Position numbers and translations under genes: made by a program
Assembly (NCBI GenBank): GCA_017562135.1
Contig: QEYB01000100.1
Span: 81,327-145,326 of the forward strand
Origin: Dipylidium caninum
Taxonomy: Eukaryota; Platyhelminthes; Cestoda; Cyclophyllidea; Dipylidiidae
Reading direction: 5' to 3'
Length of the DNA: 64,000 nt
Notes under the pieces: generated by a model
The model's database searches: none
Told to the model about the DNA's origin: nothing
The model's input: only the letters and a program-made list of their open reading frames with translations
Shown: positions 34,196-47,608 of the stretch, piece by piece
Layout: the number at the start of each line of letters is the position of its first letter
Numbering within the stretch: position 1 is the first letter of the stretch

Positions 34196-37100
34196 CGCAG
34201 TGTGGAGGAGTGATGCGTTGATGACACACTGTGACTACAGTCGACCAATCGTGCGAAGGCCTTGCAAAACACGGTGCCGCGAGGGTTGAAAGCGGAGGGC
34301 TGAATGCGTCTTGTAGACGTGTCAGAAGTTGTCGACGCGAACAAGGCAGTCGGTCAGGCCCTCGCAATGGCAATGGCAATGGCAGCCGCAGTACTCGATA
34401 GATCCCCATAATTGTTAGCAGAATTTTTCCCTGTGAAAACGATGACGTCTACTCTGGATCAAAGTGCATTTGTCCTCTGTCAAACGATCGTAAAAATCCC
34501 CGCGATCGCAGTTTTTTTTTATATATTACATATATATGAACTGACTGTATAGGACAGACAATTTACATTTTAAAGATGAATGTCGACATTCTTATATGCA
34601 CGCTTGCTACAGTGACTGTTTAAAGGTGGTAGACAACCTGCAGCTTTTCTCCTTTCATACAAGAAAAGGTGAGTACTCATCACATGGACGAAATTTCAAT
34701 TGTGATCTCTTTCGTGCCGGGCTGTGCTGTGGTGTGTGCAGCTGTTTCATGACATGGGATTATGGGAGAGGGCGCGGACGGGGACCGGGGGCGTGGGGAC
34801 CGGCGGGCGGGCGCCGAAGGGCAAGGGCGGTGGCCAGACTGGTGTATTTGATACCGCAGTTGCCACGGTGTTTACATGCCGACAGTGTCGGCCATTTGGG
34901 TCAAGCAGGCCTCGCAAATGAAGGTACCATCGCGGCTGTTTATGCTCTGTCGGGTCCGTCAACTGCCCACTTTAAGCCTTAGTCATGTCGCTCGGCTTTG
35001 TGGTCGGTGTGCAGAGCACCAGAGCCGATGGTGCCACGACAAATGCCCGGTTATTTGGTAGTGGGGGCTGCAGCGACCCTGCCGTCGTGGCTGAGATTGC
35101 TTTGACCCACCGCGACGGAGGATATTCGTCCTTTCCTAGACCCCAACCGTCCTGCTCGACCCGGCCCAGGACGCTACTGAGGGGGACTTTACAAATGTCA
35201 GTTGACCCAGTCCTCCAATCTACATCATTCCACGGAAAGCAAGTGCAGTCAGAGCGTAGGAGGAAGCGAGACACTGTTGCACTTTTCCACCTCTACCAAG
35301 TAAAAGACACTGGCTCACTTACAAGTGCGCACCTTACCTAACACGTGGGGGCAGGAGGGTGGGACGGGCCAGTGGAAGAAATGGAATGAGCGGAGGCGTC
35401 TTCTCGAGTGGATGAAAAGACATCGCACAACGGTAGCAGCGTTTAATTAAAAAATGCTTCTAAAAGTTATTATCCGAATCATTTTAATTTCACCACGGTT
35501 GTGTGAGCGCGTGATAAAGCCATGTTAGGAGAAGCAGCGCCTGTTGCGTGTTGACCGCAGTTGACTCAACCTCAGCGCGATCGGTGGCACATGACGCTCC
35601 AGCTCCGTGGCGGGGTTACACAGTGGCTGGGTTAACCAGCGTGTGTGCCAAGTAAACCTTGCTGCTGCCACGTCGGCTGATGTGGCAAAAATGTGGCGAA
35701 TGGATGTCCATAGTGTCTGAAAGGTCGCTGAGGCCCGAATAAAGCCACACCACTCAGCGCTGCGAGGCCGCGTTCGTGAGGAAAGCGGGCAGGAAACGCT
35801 ACTCCTCCCCGTCGCAGCGCGGCAGTAGTTAAAAGGCTCCTACACTGGACTGTGCATCGTTTGGAGAGAGTGAAGTTAGCTTTTAAAATGTTACCAGAGT
35901 TGCATTTTTATATGCCTAATTTCTCTTAAGCCCAAACGTGGAAGGGGAAAGTTTCACGGGTGCCATGAGGGAGCAGTCGTGAAACAAATTGTGTGCATCA
36001 TTGCCAGTCTCCACATCTCCTCGCCCCTCTGCCGCGCCATGATCAGTTGATTGCCACATCTATTCAACGATGCGAAATCGTGGCTGCGCATTTGCCTACT
36101 TCTGTACTCAATGCGTAAGGGCCAACAGCACCGGCGTCGCACCGTCTTTCGTCGCGGATGCCGGTGTAGCTTTCCCCCTGGCACGCACCACAATGCCTTC
36201 TGCAAATCATTGTCCAACCGCCTACATGCTGCGGGAGATACCCTTCTTCACTGTTCCCAATCCATTCAGAGCAGTGAAGCCGGAACCGCCAGTGCTGGTT
36301 GATTGAGGTGCAGGTGAGGTGGCCGCGATTCCCTACGAACAAGCACGGCGCTGCTATCGACGGCGAGAATGAGGGCCACTAGGCCAGTCCGGGCCTAAAC
36401 CGATGATTCCTCATGCCAGCTTTCTCACCCGATGATGGAGGAGACGGCGAGGGCCATCGTCAAGACGGCGGTGATCACACGGGAGGAAAGTCAGACGTCG
36501 GCGGTAAGCACACGGTGAGTCGGTGCCGTCAGAGCCCGTCCTCACGGCTGACCGTGGGAACCGGCACGGGGTGTGGCAGGCAGGCAGGCCGGCCCAGCCC
36601 CCAGCCCTGCTGGCGGGGATCAACACACCTATTTGGCAGCCCGACAGTAGAAGTTGGCGATGATACAGCAAGCAACCCCCAAGGCTAAGGGAACAGACAC
36701 GAAGCAGACGAGCATTTGCCGGCTGGAAGGCCGATCAGAGTGTTCAGGCCTCCTATCCAACTTCAAATACTCACATTCGCCGCGGCGCTGACGCTGACTC
36801 TGTTCAGCGAGTCATGTGACCATCCGTTAGAAGTTAAATGAGACCGCAATTAATTTACTTGGTAATCCACACGTCTTGTGTCCCCCAGAAACAAACAGGC
36901 TACAAACAGGCGCGTCTTTCACTTTGTGATGAAATATATGCGGGGTGGTGAGTGTATTCTCAAGCCCATCTTTTGTTCTCATCTCTGCAAACCACCTGAG
37001 GCCGTGCAATTATTACACAGAAGGGCTGAAATGAAGTAAATCTCCCCCAAGAGGGAGGGCCAGTTGGCACGCCACGAACGCTGAGGGTACATGATAAAAC

Positions 37101-38478
37101 AGGCTGACCAACCTGTCATTCTGACAAATCCGCCTTCCCTCACCTCCTCAGCGCCATCGTGTTAGCAACCGACACAAGCTTTGCTCGCCTCACGCGGGCC
37201 TCAGTTCGGGCAGCCATTCCCGTGTAGGCGGCCACCGCCCCACTCCATGCCCGTACACTACGGTGTCTGGTTATCACCACCACTAAATCGCGGCTTAGTT
37301 GCCGAGCGTTTGTCTCTTTTCATTCTGTACTCGGAATAAATGCAGAAACGGCCACTTGGATAATGCAGGCATTGCAACAGCCGCCACCGTCTACCGACAA
37401 AAAGACAGCAGCGCCCGAACAGCCCAGCTGTTCACAGGCTCACCGTTCTACTTTTTCAAGGGGCCACTGCCTTATCTTCATCTTTCCTCCTCTCTCCTCC
37501 GTTTCTCATCGCCGCCGCCTCCCATCGTCCTCCACCCCCACGGGCAGAGAGGAGTGGGTTGCGGGAGCGTTGAATTTGCCAAGATTGAAACATGACTTCC
37601 TTTGGGTTGGAAAACAGTTCTAGCTAACCGACAGGAAGATTTCCTTGGGCACGATCTATTTTAAAATGCATTTGGCAGTTTTTCAATTCCCCGAGGGCGG
37701 GCAATTAGTCGACGCCCAGCAATGGAAGAAACGCCTCGATCTGTGATCCACGATGCGACGGCAAGTTTTCCCGTTTCTGACAGCTTATCAAGTATTTCCC
37801 CTACGCTATTTGTTTTCGATGGAAAGCAAGATTCAGAATGCCGTTCTCATTGACATTTGAGGAATTGAAAAATAACTTCACTCAAACGGGGAGGCGACCA
37901 CAGGAGACCCAACGCCCATGTGGTTATGCGAGTGTCTCGCACTTCCTCATCTGCCTCGGTCCTCTCGCTGGATGGAAGCTAGAAGCAATCTTTCCACCAG
38001 TACGTCGATTAACGTCGGATCGAGCCCACTAGCAACACAAAAGCAGCATTGTGAAGCCGGACCTCCTGTCCAAGCGCGACACGTTGACACTCTGTCGGGG
38101 ACAGTCGGCCCACTACTTCACGGTCTCTTTACCTAAGGGTAAACAATTGATGCACAAAGCATCGGCAGTCTTAGAGTCGGTGCGGAGCCTAGTGATCACA
38201 CAGACTTTTCCATGAAAAGCAGCCATTCCAGATATTCTCTCATGTGTCAATTCTTTCGGATGAACAGACCAAAAGTACAATGTGCACTCAATATAGAAGT
38301 CACTGGCATTGTTTAATGTGCTTAGGTGCAGGTCATTCAGGGCACAACAGGCCCGGTTTAATGTCATGCATGAAGAAGCATAGGGCCCATCGGCACTAGG
38401 TGAGTGCTATCAATTGAGCGGGATGAGGAGAGGCGAGAGGGACTCTATGGGCCTGAGCCTAGTTTGGCAACCTCCGTC
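34196..38478. other. Right-arm sequence, no gene called
   Basis: Matches left 14,745-19,159. Open frames such as 34,985-35,341 (118 codons, plus) continue a frame partly readable in the third copy near 29,200, but with a stop there. No splice-supported exon was found. Confidence 0.35.
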
Positions 38479-38910
38479 TCAACCGCTGCTAGATGCACCA
38501 ATCACCTCAGACTCTGCCAGAACGTCGTTCCAATCATTCCGGCCCGCACCTCACCTCCGTGATCTTGGCAACAGCACGCCAATTAAGCGACCCAGTTTTC
38601 AACCTTTCACACTGTGTTGGACAGGTGCGGGGGCACGCAATCCTCACCTGTTCGGGCCTGTAAGGCCGCAGCCTCGGCAGGCTGACTCTTCCCGCGCGCT
38701 GAGATAGGCTATGGAGTGCTAGTTCACGCGCCTGTGGCCAAAAGGTAGTGCATCCCCGATGGGTTGGTGGTTGAGTGTTTGTGAGGATATCCGCACTGCC
38801 AAGTCGACCACAATGTCAGAGTTTAAGTGGCAAAGCATCGCCTGAACGCCATATTCAATAACGCCTCTGACGGACGGCGAAAAACAAATATTCTCCAGTG
38901 TGAGAGCAAC
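38479..38910 (-). pseudogene. Degraded exon of a membrane protein (right copy)
   Basis: Partner of left 14,321-14,744. Relative to the left it has extra T bases in the hydrophobic segment, an extra C after SFG, a nonsense TGA where the left reads Gly, and an extra base near the end. It is in frame across the part where the left copy is shifted (RTCPTQCERLKTGSLNWR). The two copies decayed by different mutations. Confidence 0.45.
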
Positions 38911-40327
38911 CTATGGACTGGGGGCCTGGAGCGCCTAAATACCTGTTGATGATTGTAAGTGGGGTCGGTAAATAGGGCGATTTTGAGGAATTGAGGTCTT
39001 TTGCCTATACGCCACATAAGGCGAGGCCCACCGACGGTTCAGGTCGCCCGTTGCGAGCGAACCAGAAAAACCGCGGTGCTGCTATCGCGCCTTCCTTCTT
39101 CTCCGCCTCTTATTCCTCCTCCTCTCGACCTCGACCTCGGAGCCCCCCTAAATACGCCACTCCAGCGGAGGCGACTTGAGTGATTCAGCGCAGCGGTCGG
39201 AGTGTTGTTTCCAGCGCCAACCACCCATTGCTTGAGTAAGTTGCGGAGATAAGCGCCTAGAGGGAAGTGTTTCCTGGGGGCCTTTTCGCTACCCGCAGCT
39301 GCATTCGCAATGGATATGGCGCGATCTTGCCCAGGAAGTGGATCGCCTCTGCGCAGAATTAGTCTGATAGTTAGAAGGAACGGGCATCGTCGCCACTATC
39401 ATTTCCGACATCATCTCCACGTGAGTGGTTTGGCTCCCGGCCCCACCCTCCTGCCCCGCCATATATTTGATTACGACCTAAGTATCCTTTGCCTTTGCCC
39501 ATTTTTTACCTAACTGCAATGAACACTGCATGGACAAATAACATGCTAAATTGCAACTTTTTCAGTAGCCTGTTGCGTAGTATAGGCAGGCGCTAAAGAA
39601 TTTACATGCAAGTAGAGAGGACCACTTTCATGGAAATGCCACAGAACTGTGGTCTAAGAAGGGACTAGAAGATTGCAGTTTCGACGGCTCGACCGAGAGG
39701 CATCGTATGGAAACCGGGAAGGTAATAATCAAGTGGAGTGGTCTCTTGGAAAGACCTTCCACCAAGAACATGTCAACTATTTTTTCAGGGCCGACTTTGT
39801 TCATTGTGAAGTCTCATATGGAAAAATACGCCAAATTGCCACAACCTCGGGTCATTTCTCCTGAGAACGTCAAATTTCCAGCTCATCAGAGTGGCAGTTT
39901 AATCCAATCAAGGAGACCGTCATAGGCCAAAGACACGGTCAATTCATAGCACATACCAATCGGGCGAAGAAAGAAGGAAATGCCCCTCAATCTGCACTTG
40001 GCACCGAGTCAAATTTTTTCAGTTGAAAAGCCCCTTCAGGCTCCTCCAATGTTCTGGTTTCCGCTATCCGTGCACAAAGCAGACATTGCTATTCCATCTA
40101 AGCAAAGCAACATGTAGCTCGATCATACATCACTTTCTCCTTCAATCAATGCACCCTTTTGAAGCATTCCACCTAGCATCACTCGAATTCACCGACATTT
40201 CCTTTTTCCTACATCCCTTTTCTCCAACTCGGGGCACAGGTTTGACAATGTGTTTGAACGCAAACTCTCACTGCGTAGCTCGATGACATGCTGCTTTCGG
40301 CTATTTCACCGCATTCAAATGAACACA

Positions 40328-41152
40328 TTAGCCACTCCCAGCCTCGCTCAATTCATTGCATTTACCAAACTCTCCCTCAACCCCATTTCCGCCTTCTACC
40401 AATGTCAACATATTTCTCCCGTGATTCCTCTCTTTACTTCCACCATGCAACATCCCGGCATCTACACTTGGCACCCGCGTCAAGTGCATTGAGTTATGAG
40501 GGATATTTAACTTGTCTGATTGAAGTAAAGAAGTTGTGGGAAGCTTAAAGTGCTTCCAGTCTTTTCTGGAGGCACGGATATCAGTTGATCTAAGTGCGTG
40601 TTGACCAAGGAATGAGGAGAGTGGAGAGCAGAGAGAGGAGGCATATGAGGTTGCAGTGAGCAGTGAAGAAGAGGCGGGTAGCAGCGTGAATAAGGCAATA
40701 TTTTCAAGAGGCTTCCCAATGTTTTGACATCGGATATTCGTGATGGTATCGAGAAGAGAAGAGACAAAAGTTGTCCTCTGTAGACGAGAGGTGGAAAGGG
40801 AGGAGAGAATGACGTCGTTGGCGTTAAAAACAGAGTAGATTGGAGTGGCAAGTTCAAGCAAATAGGGGAAGGCAAGTGGCAGTGTGGGCCTTGCATTGTC
40901 TCCACTGGACATTGGGATGCCTGTAGTATTGGAAGAATTGGCATGGCCTTGAAAGGCAAAATTTGCTAAAGCGAATGGAAGTATGTGAGGCTCCCAAGGC
41001 TGTGGTTGGGTGTGAGGCGCACTAAACTTGCTGGCAATTGACCGAGAACCAGCCGTAAATGCACAGACATCGCTGGGCCAGGAATGCCTCCTCTTTATAG
41101 TAGTGGAAGCGCCGCTCACAGCACGTGCTTGGATATTCCTGAGGACATTCAT
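40328..41152 (-). CDS. Hypothetical ORF of about 275 codons
   Basis: The longest open frame of the window. ATG at 41,152 is conserved in the left arm (10,797). The product is Ser/Leu/Pro-rich with no domain or membrane topology I recognise. The left copy shifts frame twice and is cut by the 1,234-base segment. A run this long is uncommon by chance in 64 kb but not impossible. It lies just downstream of the dead right copy of the five-exon gene, on the same strand. Confidence 0.28.
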   Translation of the reverse strand: MNVLRNIQARAVSGASTTIKRRHSWPSDVCAFTAGSRSIASKFSAPHTQPQPWEPHILPFALANFAFQGHANSSNTTGIPMSSGDNARPTLPLAFPYLLELATPIYSVFNANDVILSSLSTSRLQRTTFVSSLLDTITNIRCQNIGKPLENIALFTLLPASSSLLTATSYASSLCSPLSSFLGQHALRSTDIRASRKDWKHFKLPTTSLLQSDKLNIPHNSMHLTRVPSVDAGMLHGGSKERNHGRNMLTLVEGGNGVEGEFGKCNELSEAGSG

Positions 41153-41299
41153 GCAGTCCGACTTGCATGGGTTCCTCAACTGATGGCCTGTTGACGTGTT
41201 GGCATGTTGAGCTGCTCATCGGTCTTCACAGATTCTGCCTATTGACGAAGTGAACAGTCGTCTTCATGCTACTCGCTCACCACTCTCCTCTTAGACAAG

Positions 41300-41944
41300 C
41301 GCAGCTTTCAACGGCCCCTAATTTTGGAGAAAGTTAAATTCTAGCCGGACATGATCCTTACTCAAGACGTATTCACTCACGGGCAAGCGTTCACATTCGT
41401 CTGCTCCCCTATCCACTCACCTAGCATGTTTCCACCTGCGCCCTCCAAAGCTCTGCACATCTCATTTTTTCGTTCGACTCCCTGACTCCCCGACTAACCG
41501 TCTCGCCGGCTCCTCGGCTACTCGGCTCCTCGACCTCTGCTGCGTTTTCACCTCTGAGTCTCATCGATTTCTATCATCCTCTCATGTCATCTACCTCTTC
41601 CGCCAGAAGCAACAAATAGGCTCGTGAATCTTCTTTTCGGGTGCAAAATAAGATAAGTCATTTGGCTTAAATGCCTCTGAATTTGGTACCAACTTGCACC
41701 GATACTTGAAAAAAAATGTACACCGGTCGCTTACAGATGTTCTTGGAGATGGCTTCGTCGGCGGCGTCTCCTCACTGTAACGCATTCGATTGGTAAGTAT
41801 GCAGGAAAGACACATTACCTTCAGAGAAAAATCACTGATAAACCATGGCACTACACTCCTTGGGAAGACTAGGTTGACCATAAGAAGAAGTAAGCGCTCA
41901 CTCACGGATGCTTTGGGGTGCTTCTTCAGCCTACTCAGGGTCAT
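41300..41944 (-). pseudogene. Right copy of the five-exon gene, inactivated
   Basis: Exon 1 (41,906-41,944, MTLSRLKKHPKAS) and its GTGAG donor survive. Exon 2 (41,735-41,774) begins with TGA where the left has CGA. Before exon 3 the acceptor CAG has become CAC, exon 3 has lost one base (CCTATTTGTT against CCTATTTTGTT), and its donor GTGAGT has become ATGAGA. Exon 4 (41,421-41,452) keeps both splice sites. Four separate lesions against none in the left copy. Confidence 0.55.
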
Positions 41945-41959
41945 CTTCCCCAGACTCCT

Positions 41960-42730
41960 CTTCTCGTGGCAATGTCTTCACTTCTTCTTCTACCCCCAAC
42001 TCGACCTAATAACCCAATTCCCAAACTTCTCTCCAATTTCAATTCGACTTCTCCTTCTCCTATTCTTCTACTTCCCCTCCTTTGCTTCTCTCTTTCCCTT
42101 GATTTCGTTCATTCTCATTGCCCTTCTCTTTCGTATTTTGCCCATGAAAACAATTCTTTCGTACTTATTCCTTCTTCCGCTTCTTCCTCTCTCCCTCTCT
42201 CACACTCGTCATCTTCCTTTTTGTCCGTCCCCGTCTCCGCAGCCGCATAATCATCCCCATCCGCAATCGATTCCATTTCCGACTCCGCCTCCGTCTCCCC
42301 TTCGTCCGCATTCGCGTCCGTCTCCGTCCTCGTCCGCTTCCGCTTCCGCGTCAGCGTCTCCGCATTCCGCTTTCTGTTTCCTCCTCCGTCTTCGCCCCCG
42401 TCTCGGGCTCCACCTGCCCTTCTTTGTTTGTCTCCACTTCCACTTCCACCTTTACTCCCGCTTCTAATTCCACCTCCCCTTTCTTCTTTCCTGTCTCCCT
42501 CTACTTCCATTTTCAAGTCCGTCTCCGTTTCCACCACCACCAATTCCACCTGCTCTTGTACTTCCATCCTCCACTCCTCGCTGTCTGTCCAAACCTTTGC
42601 CGAACTCAAAGTCAAAGCCGAAGCAATTGTCTCTGACTCGGTCTCGTCTTTTCGTACCGATCGTCTAGGCAATTTCACTGCCATTTTCCACTTGTTCTGA
42701 CAATTCTTCTCCGCCCTCAACCTCCACATT
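41960..42730 (-). repeat. Pyrimidine-rich mirror of the left purine region
   Basis: Plus strand C/T-rich; reverse complement of left 9,400-9,990, with different repeat lengths. A 204-codon minus-strand frame (42,115-42,729) runs through it and shares IADGD and flanking acidic residues with the left frame. Composition alone may explain the openness. Confidence 0.55.
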
Positions 42731-44331
42731 CACTTCCATTTTCACTTTCGTTTCTAAACGACCCCTCCCCTCACTACTTCGTCTTCCTCATTTACTTCGA
42801 GGATAGTGGATAAGGCGTCGAAGGTGGCATTGAATAGAACATGACGCCGTTGGCGATCCAAAATTGCCAACAGGAGGGGTAGGGAGACTTACAAGCCTAC
42901 CTTTCTTCCATTGGCGCTACGTTCTCCTAAAGGTTAATGCGACGAGGCAATCCCTACTGCCCTTCATTCTATCCGCACGCAAGCAGACGGAAGCAAAGGT
43001 CAAGTTCGCAAAGTGACTTTCTGCAAATTCAATCGCTACCGCAGCTTACAATCGATTATGGCCGCGGCAATAATTCTGCATGCCATGGTTGGCAGCAATT
43101 CGTGAGTGGGCGCGTTCAAGGCAGTTGTCAGGGTTAAAGTAAAGCGCCATGCACCCAAGTATGTCGTGGCTGCTTTAGGCAGCGGCGCAGGCCATACTCT
43201 CGTGAGGTAGTATTGGGTATATTTTGACACTTCTGGCAGAATTCAACCTATGTGAAGAGGTCGCCACTTGGCAAGCTCAGTAGTCTAACCAGTTACCCGA
43301 ACTGCCGACTCGTTCATTGAAACGCCCCCCACCTTCACTTCATCTTCACCTTGCCTTCGCTTTCGCTATCGCCTTCCGCCTCGGCGGTCAACCCAGGGTT
43401 CTGCTTCTGCATCTGCATCTGCCAACCTTTGTCTATCAATTCGGTTGTTCTCAGTCTCGTCACACATTTGGCTACCACTGTTATGTATCCATAGATCAAC
43501 TAAGCCCAATTCACTTCTCTCGTCCACTCACCATTAGCCCATTCTTTCTCCTGTAATGCCTTTTGCAAAGCGTACATCTCCGCTGCTTCAAAGGCCGCCT
43601 GCCCACATCATTACTCGCCCTCGATATCAATCAGGTAAGAGTGAATAGACGGTCTGCCCCTCAACTCGTCCTCATTCCTTCATTCCTCTCTTCCCTTCTC
43701 TTTGTCTATTCGCTTATTTAGCCCACAAATTTCCCTCGTCCGCATTATTTAAGCTCTTCTCGTCCTTTTTCTTCCTCTTCTTTCTCCTAACAATGCTTCT
43801 GGTTATCCCCCAATCCCTACATCAAGCTATCATCTTGTATCAAGTCGAGCATGGCAATTCCGCTCCACCTCGCAAGTACTTTCCTCCCACATGAGACTAA
43901 GGCTAGGCCGCTTATGCCCTAACTACTGATTTCCGCATCTCCTCACTCTTCTTCGCGGATAAACGCAATCTGTAGTCTCGGTCAAACCGAGAAGACGAAC
44001 AATGCAGAGCATTTCTCCTTCTCTCCAATAAGCCTCACAGTTACCCCACTCTCCGTGTGTGCATTTCGCCACCTCTCCTCGCCTTTCATGTCATATGGGT
44101 GGACAAAGATCAAAATTACCTACATGTCAGTCAAGGCCTCTTCCCATTGGCATGCCTGTCAAGCAGGAGGGGAAAGGTGGGAGTCAGTACCGTTTCACCG
44201 TAAGCTTGCAGTCAAGCATTAGAGCATACAACGACTATGAGCAAGTTACTCCCTTTCCTCCTTTACCTTCTGACTGCATCTCGCCCCCACCCTCATGGCA
44301 ATGTAGCTAGCTTTTCGAAGTCCCTTTTCAC

Positions 44332-44538
44332 GTGTTACATACCAAAAGACTTCTACCATCTGCTTCACACACCTTCCACCTGAAAAGCGACCACCTTCTA
44401 CTCGCCTATGTCCACAGTCCTCATTCCTCACACATTCCTGTAGCCACTCCTTCTTTATCGTCCATGAATAAAGGAAGTGGAGTACTCCAGCTTCATCCAC
44501 AGCATGTTGGACGCACTCAGAACCTCATCAAATGGTGA
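44332..44538 (+). CDS. Hypothetical ORF with in-frame indels (right copy)
   Basis: 68 codons, partner of 7,425-7,619; two extra 6-nt pieces keep the frame. The first codon here is GTG where the left has ATG, so the start is uncertain. No known family. Confidence 0.2.
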   Translation: MLHTKRLLPSASHTFHLKSDHLLLAYVHSPHSSHIPVATPSLSSMNKGSGVLQLHPQHVGRTQNLIKW

Positions 44539-45097
44539 ATCGTGACTTTCTGTGTGTCCACCGCAGCAGTCACTTATCGCCAGACTGATGGAGGAGTCTT
44601 GATAATTTAGTTGCGCAAGTTGTTCCCCCCTACTCACTCCACCTCCTCATCAAGTAGCCCTCAGGTGTCCCTCGCGTTGACTCTAACATAGGCTGCTGCT
44701 AAATGCCCACTACGAGAGATTTCAAGCAAATTTCTACAACTCACTAAATACTATCCCCAGGTCTTTAAAATGGTCACGTAGGCATAAATAGCGTCATCGG
44801 TCGCTCTTTTTGCCCTCATTACAGCCGCCAATCCGACCTCAAACATAGGTTTTCATGTCAACAGTTTCGAATACAGACATGACTGTTGACTGGTTAACAT
44901 CCCGCTTGCCTACTAGACATTTCATTTACTCTCAAATATAACTGCAATAACAGGGACGGGTAATAAAGGTGATAAGTGAGTTCACTCTGGTAGTCTATAC
45001 AGGTCAGACCATATTAGACCAAACCAGACCACATGGGCTAGAGAATGAATAATCGGCCAAGTTTCCTTTCTTCCACCAAGATCAAACCGCCGCTAAC

Positions 45098-45352
45098 TTG
45101 GCACCGCAAGCCATGAATGTGATGACCTCTTTGATTATGTGTCATCCTAAAAGTAAACTGTTCGACAAGGCATTCCTATGGAGGGGATATTACGATAACG
45201 GTTACAAACAGCTTAGCCTCCAAATCAACCTACAAGTCAATAAGTCATTCAGCCAGCCCGCATACACCAGTGCCGAAGCCACCCGCACTCACCCTGTTGA
45301 AGGAGGGTTCGATTTCGTTCATGGCAAGCAGAGGTGTATGCTCTTAGGGTGA
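45098..45352 (+). CDS. Hypothetical ORF conserved between arms (right copy)
   Basis: About 84 codons, partner of 6,611-6,865, same length and stop, no indels. Most differences change amino acids. No domain is recognised. Confidence 0.18.
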   Translation: MAPQAMNVMTSLIMCHPKSKLFDKAFLWRGYYDNGYKQLSLQINLQVNKSFSQPAYTSAEATRTHPVEGGFDFVHGKQRCMLLG

Positions 45353-46314
45353 TCGAGTGACAACAGAGTCCTATCAAAAGCATTACTTCAGCACAGCCTC
45401 ATCCACTAACGAGAATCAGTCACAATGTGCCTCGCCTCTGTGATGTTCAATCTCGGAAAAAATTCATCAAGTTTTCCACAGCATCAGCAGTCATCAGGCT
45501 TCATGTCAGTGATTTTGCATCCATCACACGCGAGTGAGGAGGTCAGTGAAGAATGAGGTGAGGAAATGAGAGAGGTGAGTTGGGGCGAAAGGGGATATAT
45601 GAGTGTAGAAAGCGCGGGTGTAGAATGAGTGTAGACTATGAGTGTAGAATGTACCGCTCGCCACTCGGTACATGGGAGCAAATCAGTGTGCAATATCATT
45701 CGCCTCAAAGCCTGTTGATTTCGACCAAATTTCCCGCTACTTTCTCACACGAAAGAATCGGCCTAGTCATGAACGTGTGAGAGTGGGGTCTGCAATAGAG
45801 ATGTCGGAGAAAAGGAGAATCTAGAGTCGGCGAATGAAAATAGTGGGCGAGACAAAGGCGAGGAGTGGGCAAAGAACAGCCAATCGCGGCATGTGTCGGT
45901 GCATTTCAAGAATGTCACGACGCACCTACCTACCGCCGCCTAACAGTCTAAGCCTCCAAACTCACTATTCCTCAAGCCTTCATTGCTGGCGTAAGCAGCC
46001 TGAGAATCACACTGCTTGTCCCCCATATACCGAGTTTCGATTTGGGAGAAAGACATCAGCCGTGAATAAAAACATTGACTGTCAGCTAGCAACGGTTGAT
46101 CATTAAGCTCGTAGGCGACTATCCATCCGGAGCTAACGACCGATATCCATTCTCTGCACTGGCAAGCGTCTGCTCGTCTGGTCAGTTCAAGCTGCAGTCG
46201 AAAGAAAAACTGACCGACGTGTGAACCCATTGAAACCTCCTTCATGGGGATTCCCTCACATCGACCAAGTGGGCACTGCAAGTGATATTAATCATTCCGT
46301 CATTTGTGCTGCAG

Positions 46315-46482
46315 TCTCTGCTTAGAGCAGCGGCAATGCTGGCTGAAGAGGACTCGGCAGAAAAAGGTATGTCGTGTGACAGTGTTGAGAAGCCAGAGAA
46401 GATGAATTTAATGATGTCTTCCTCCATGTCCAAGGGAAAGGCGGATGAACAGAATGCAGTCCGGACTCTCCCTCTACCCTGA
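46315..46482 (+). CDS. Putative terminal exon, LLRAAAMLAEEDSAEK (right copy)
   Basis: Acceptor TTTGTGCTGCAG, then 55 codons and TGA. Same length as the left exon at 4,883-5,050. Changes are concentrated in the last ten codons. Unknown family. Confidence 0.3.
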   Translation, partial: SLLRAAAMLAEEDSAEKGMSCDSVEKPEKMNLMMSSSMSKGKADEQNAVRTLPLP

Positions 46483-47608
46483 CAGACGGTCTTTTTTTTG
46501 GGCTTGCATACTGCTACAGTTCGGAAGACTGCTAACCTGACGTAAAGGCGAAGAATCCTACGAGTCGCATTGGTTGACTGACGATGGCGTAGATAGCACG
46601 TATTTGCCGATAGAAGTTTTAACGAAATCTGCCTAAAGACTGGTGGAAGGGAAGAGGGTTGAAAGGTACCACACGTCAGTTTTTAAGAGACCCTTCCCAG
46701 TCTTAACCAAGTTCGTGAGTTCAACCCGAGTTTAGGTCAGTATCGCATTCAGGTGTTGCAGAGGGGGCCAGGAGATGGTTTCAAACATGCATACGCCATA
46801 CCTCATCAAAGGCGCCATTCCACAACCGGCTCAAAGCACGCAGATTGACCACCGAGTGCACTCTCTCTCCACTCCAAATGGGCTCTCGCTCTATGGTGAG
46901 GCAAACCACTACGACAACGAGGCTGCGCAGAGAGAAAAGACTCCCACGCTCTCGATTTTCTCGTGCGCTGCGACGATGGAAAAGCATGTCAAACCTTCTA
47001 CACATTCATGCCTCTTTCCCCCTCCACAAAGTGGACTAATTCGTCGGCATTCCTGCGAAAATTGTGGAAATACATCCTAAAATTCGTACATGCACTAGAC
47101 GAAGGCAGCAACATCATCGGCAAAACGATAATGTGACGACATGAAGCCGTGGTTGATGCGTTGCCGTGCGGACTAATCGAGTCAAGGGAAATGGAGTTCT
47201 AGCCCGGTGAACTCGCCGCTTCGAGGATTAACACTTGGGCTTTGGGACACGATCCATGTGAGGAGAACTGTAGATCGGCGATTACACCAATATGGGATTT
47301 CTTTTAATCTGCACGAAAGTGGAAAGCTTGACGGCGTTGCGCGGAACTGAAGAAGCATCACGTCCACCATTTTCCCCTTGACCAAGTCCACTTTCATCAT
47401 CTCACGATTAGCCGGCGACCCCGCTGCCAAGTAATTCTCTTCACGTCCGCTGTACAGAGAAGGTCTGCGTCAACCTTCCTTCCCGATTTCTCTCCTCAAT
47501 AAAGCTTTGCTGTCACGAAGTTTTTGATGGTGCTCGATGCAGTCGCAGTTGGAGCATAGAGTAGAAACCGTACAGTTCATCTCTTCTGGCTTCCCTACGC
47601 TAACACAG

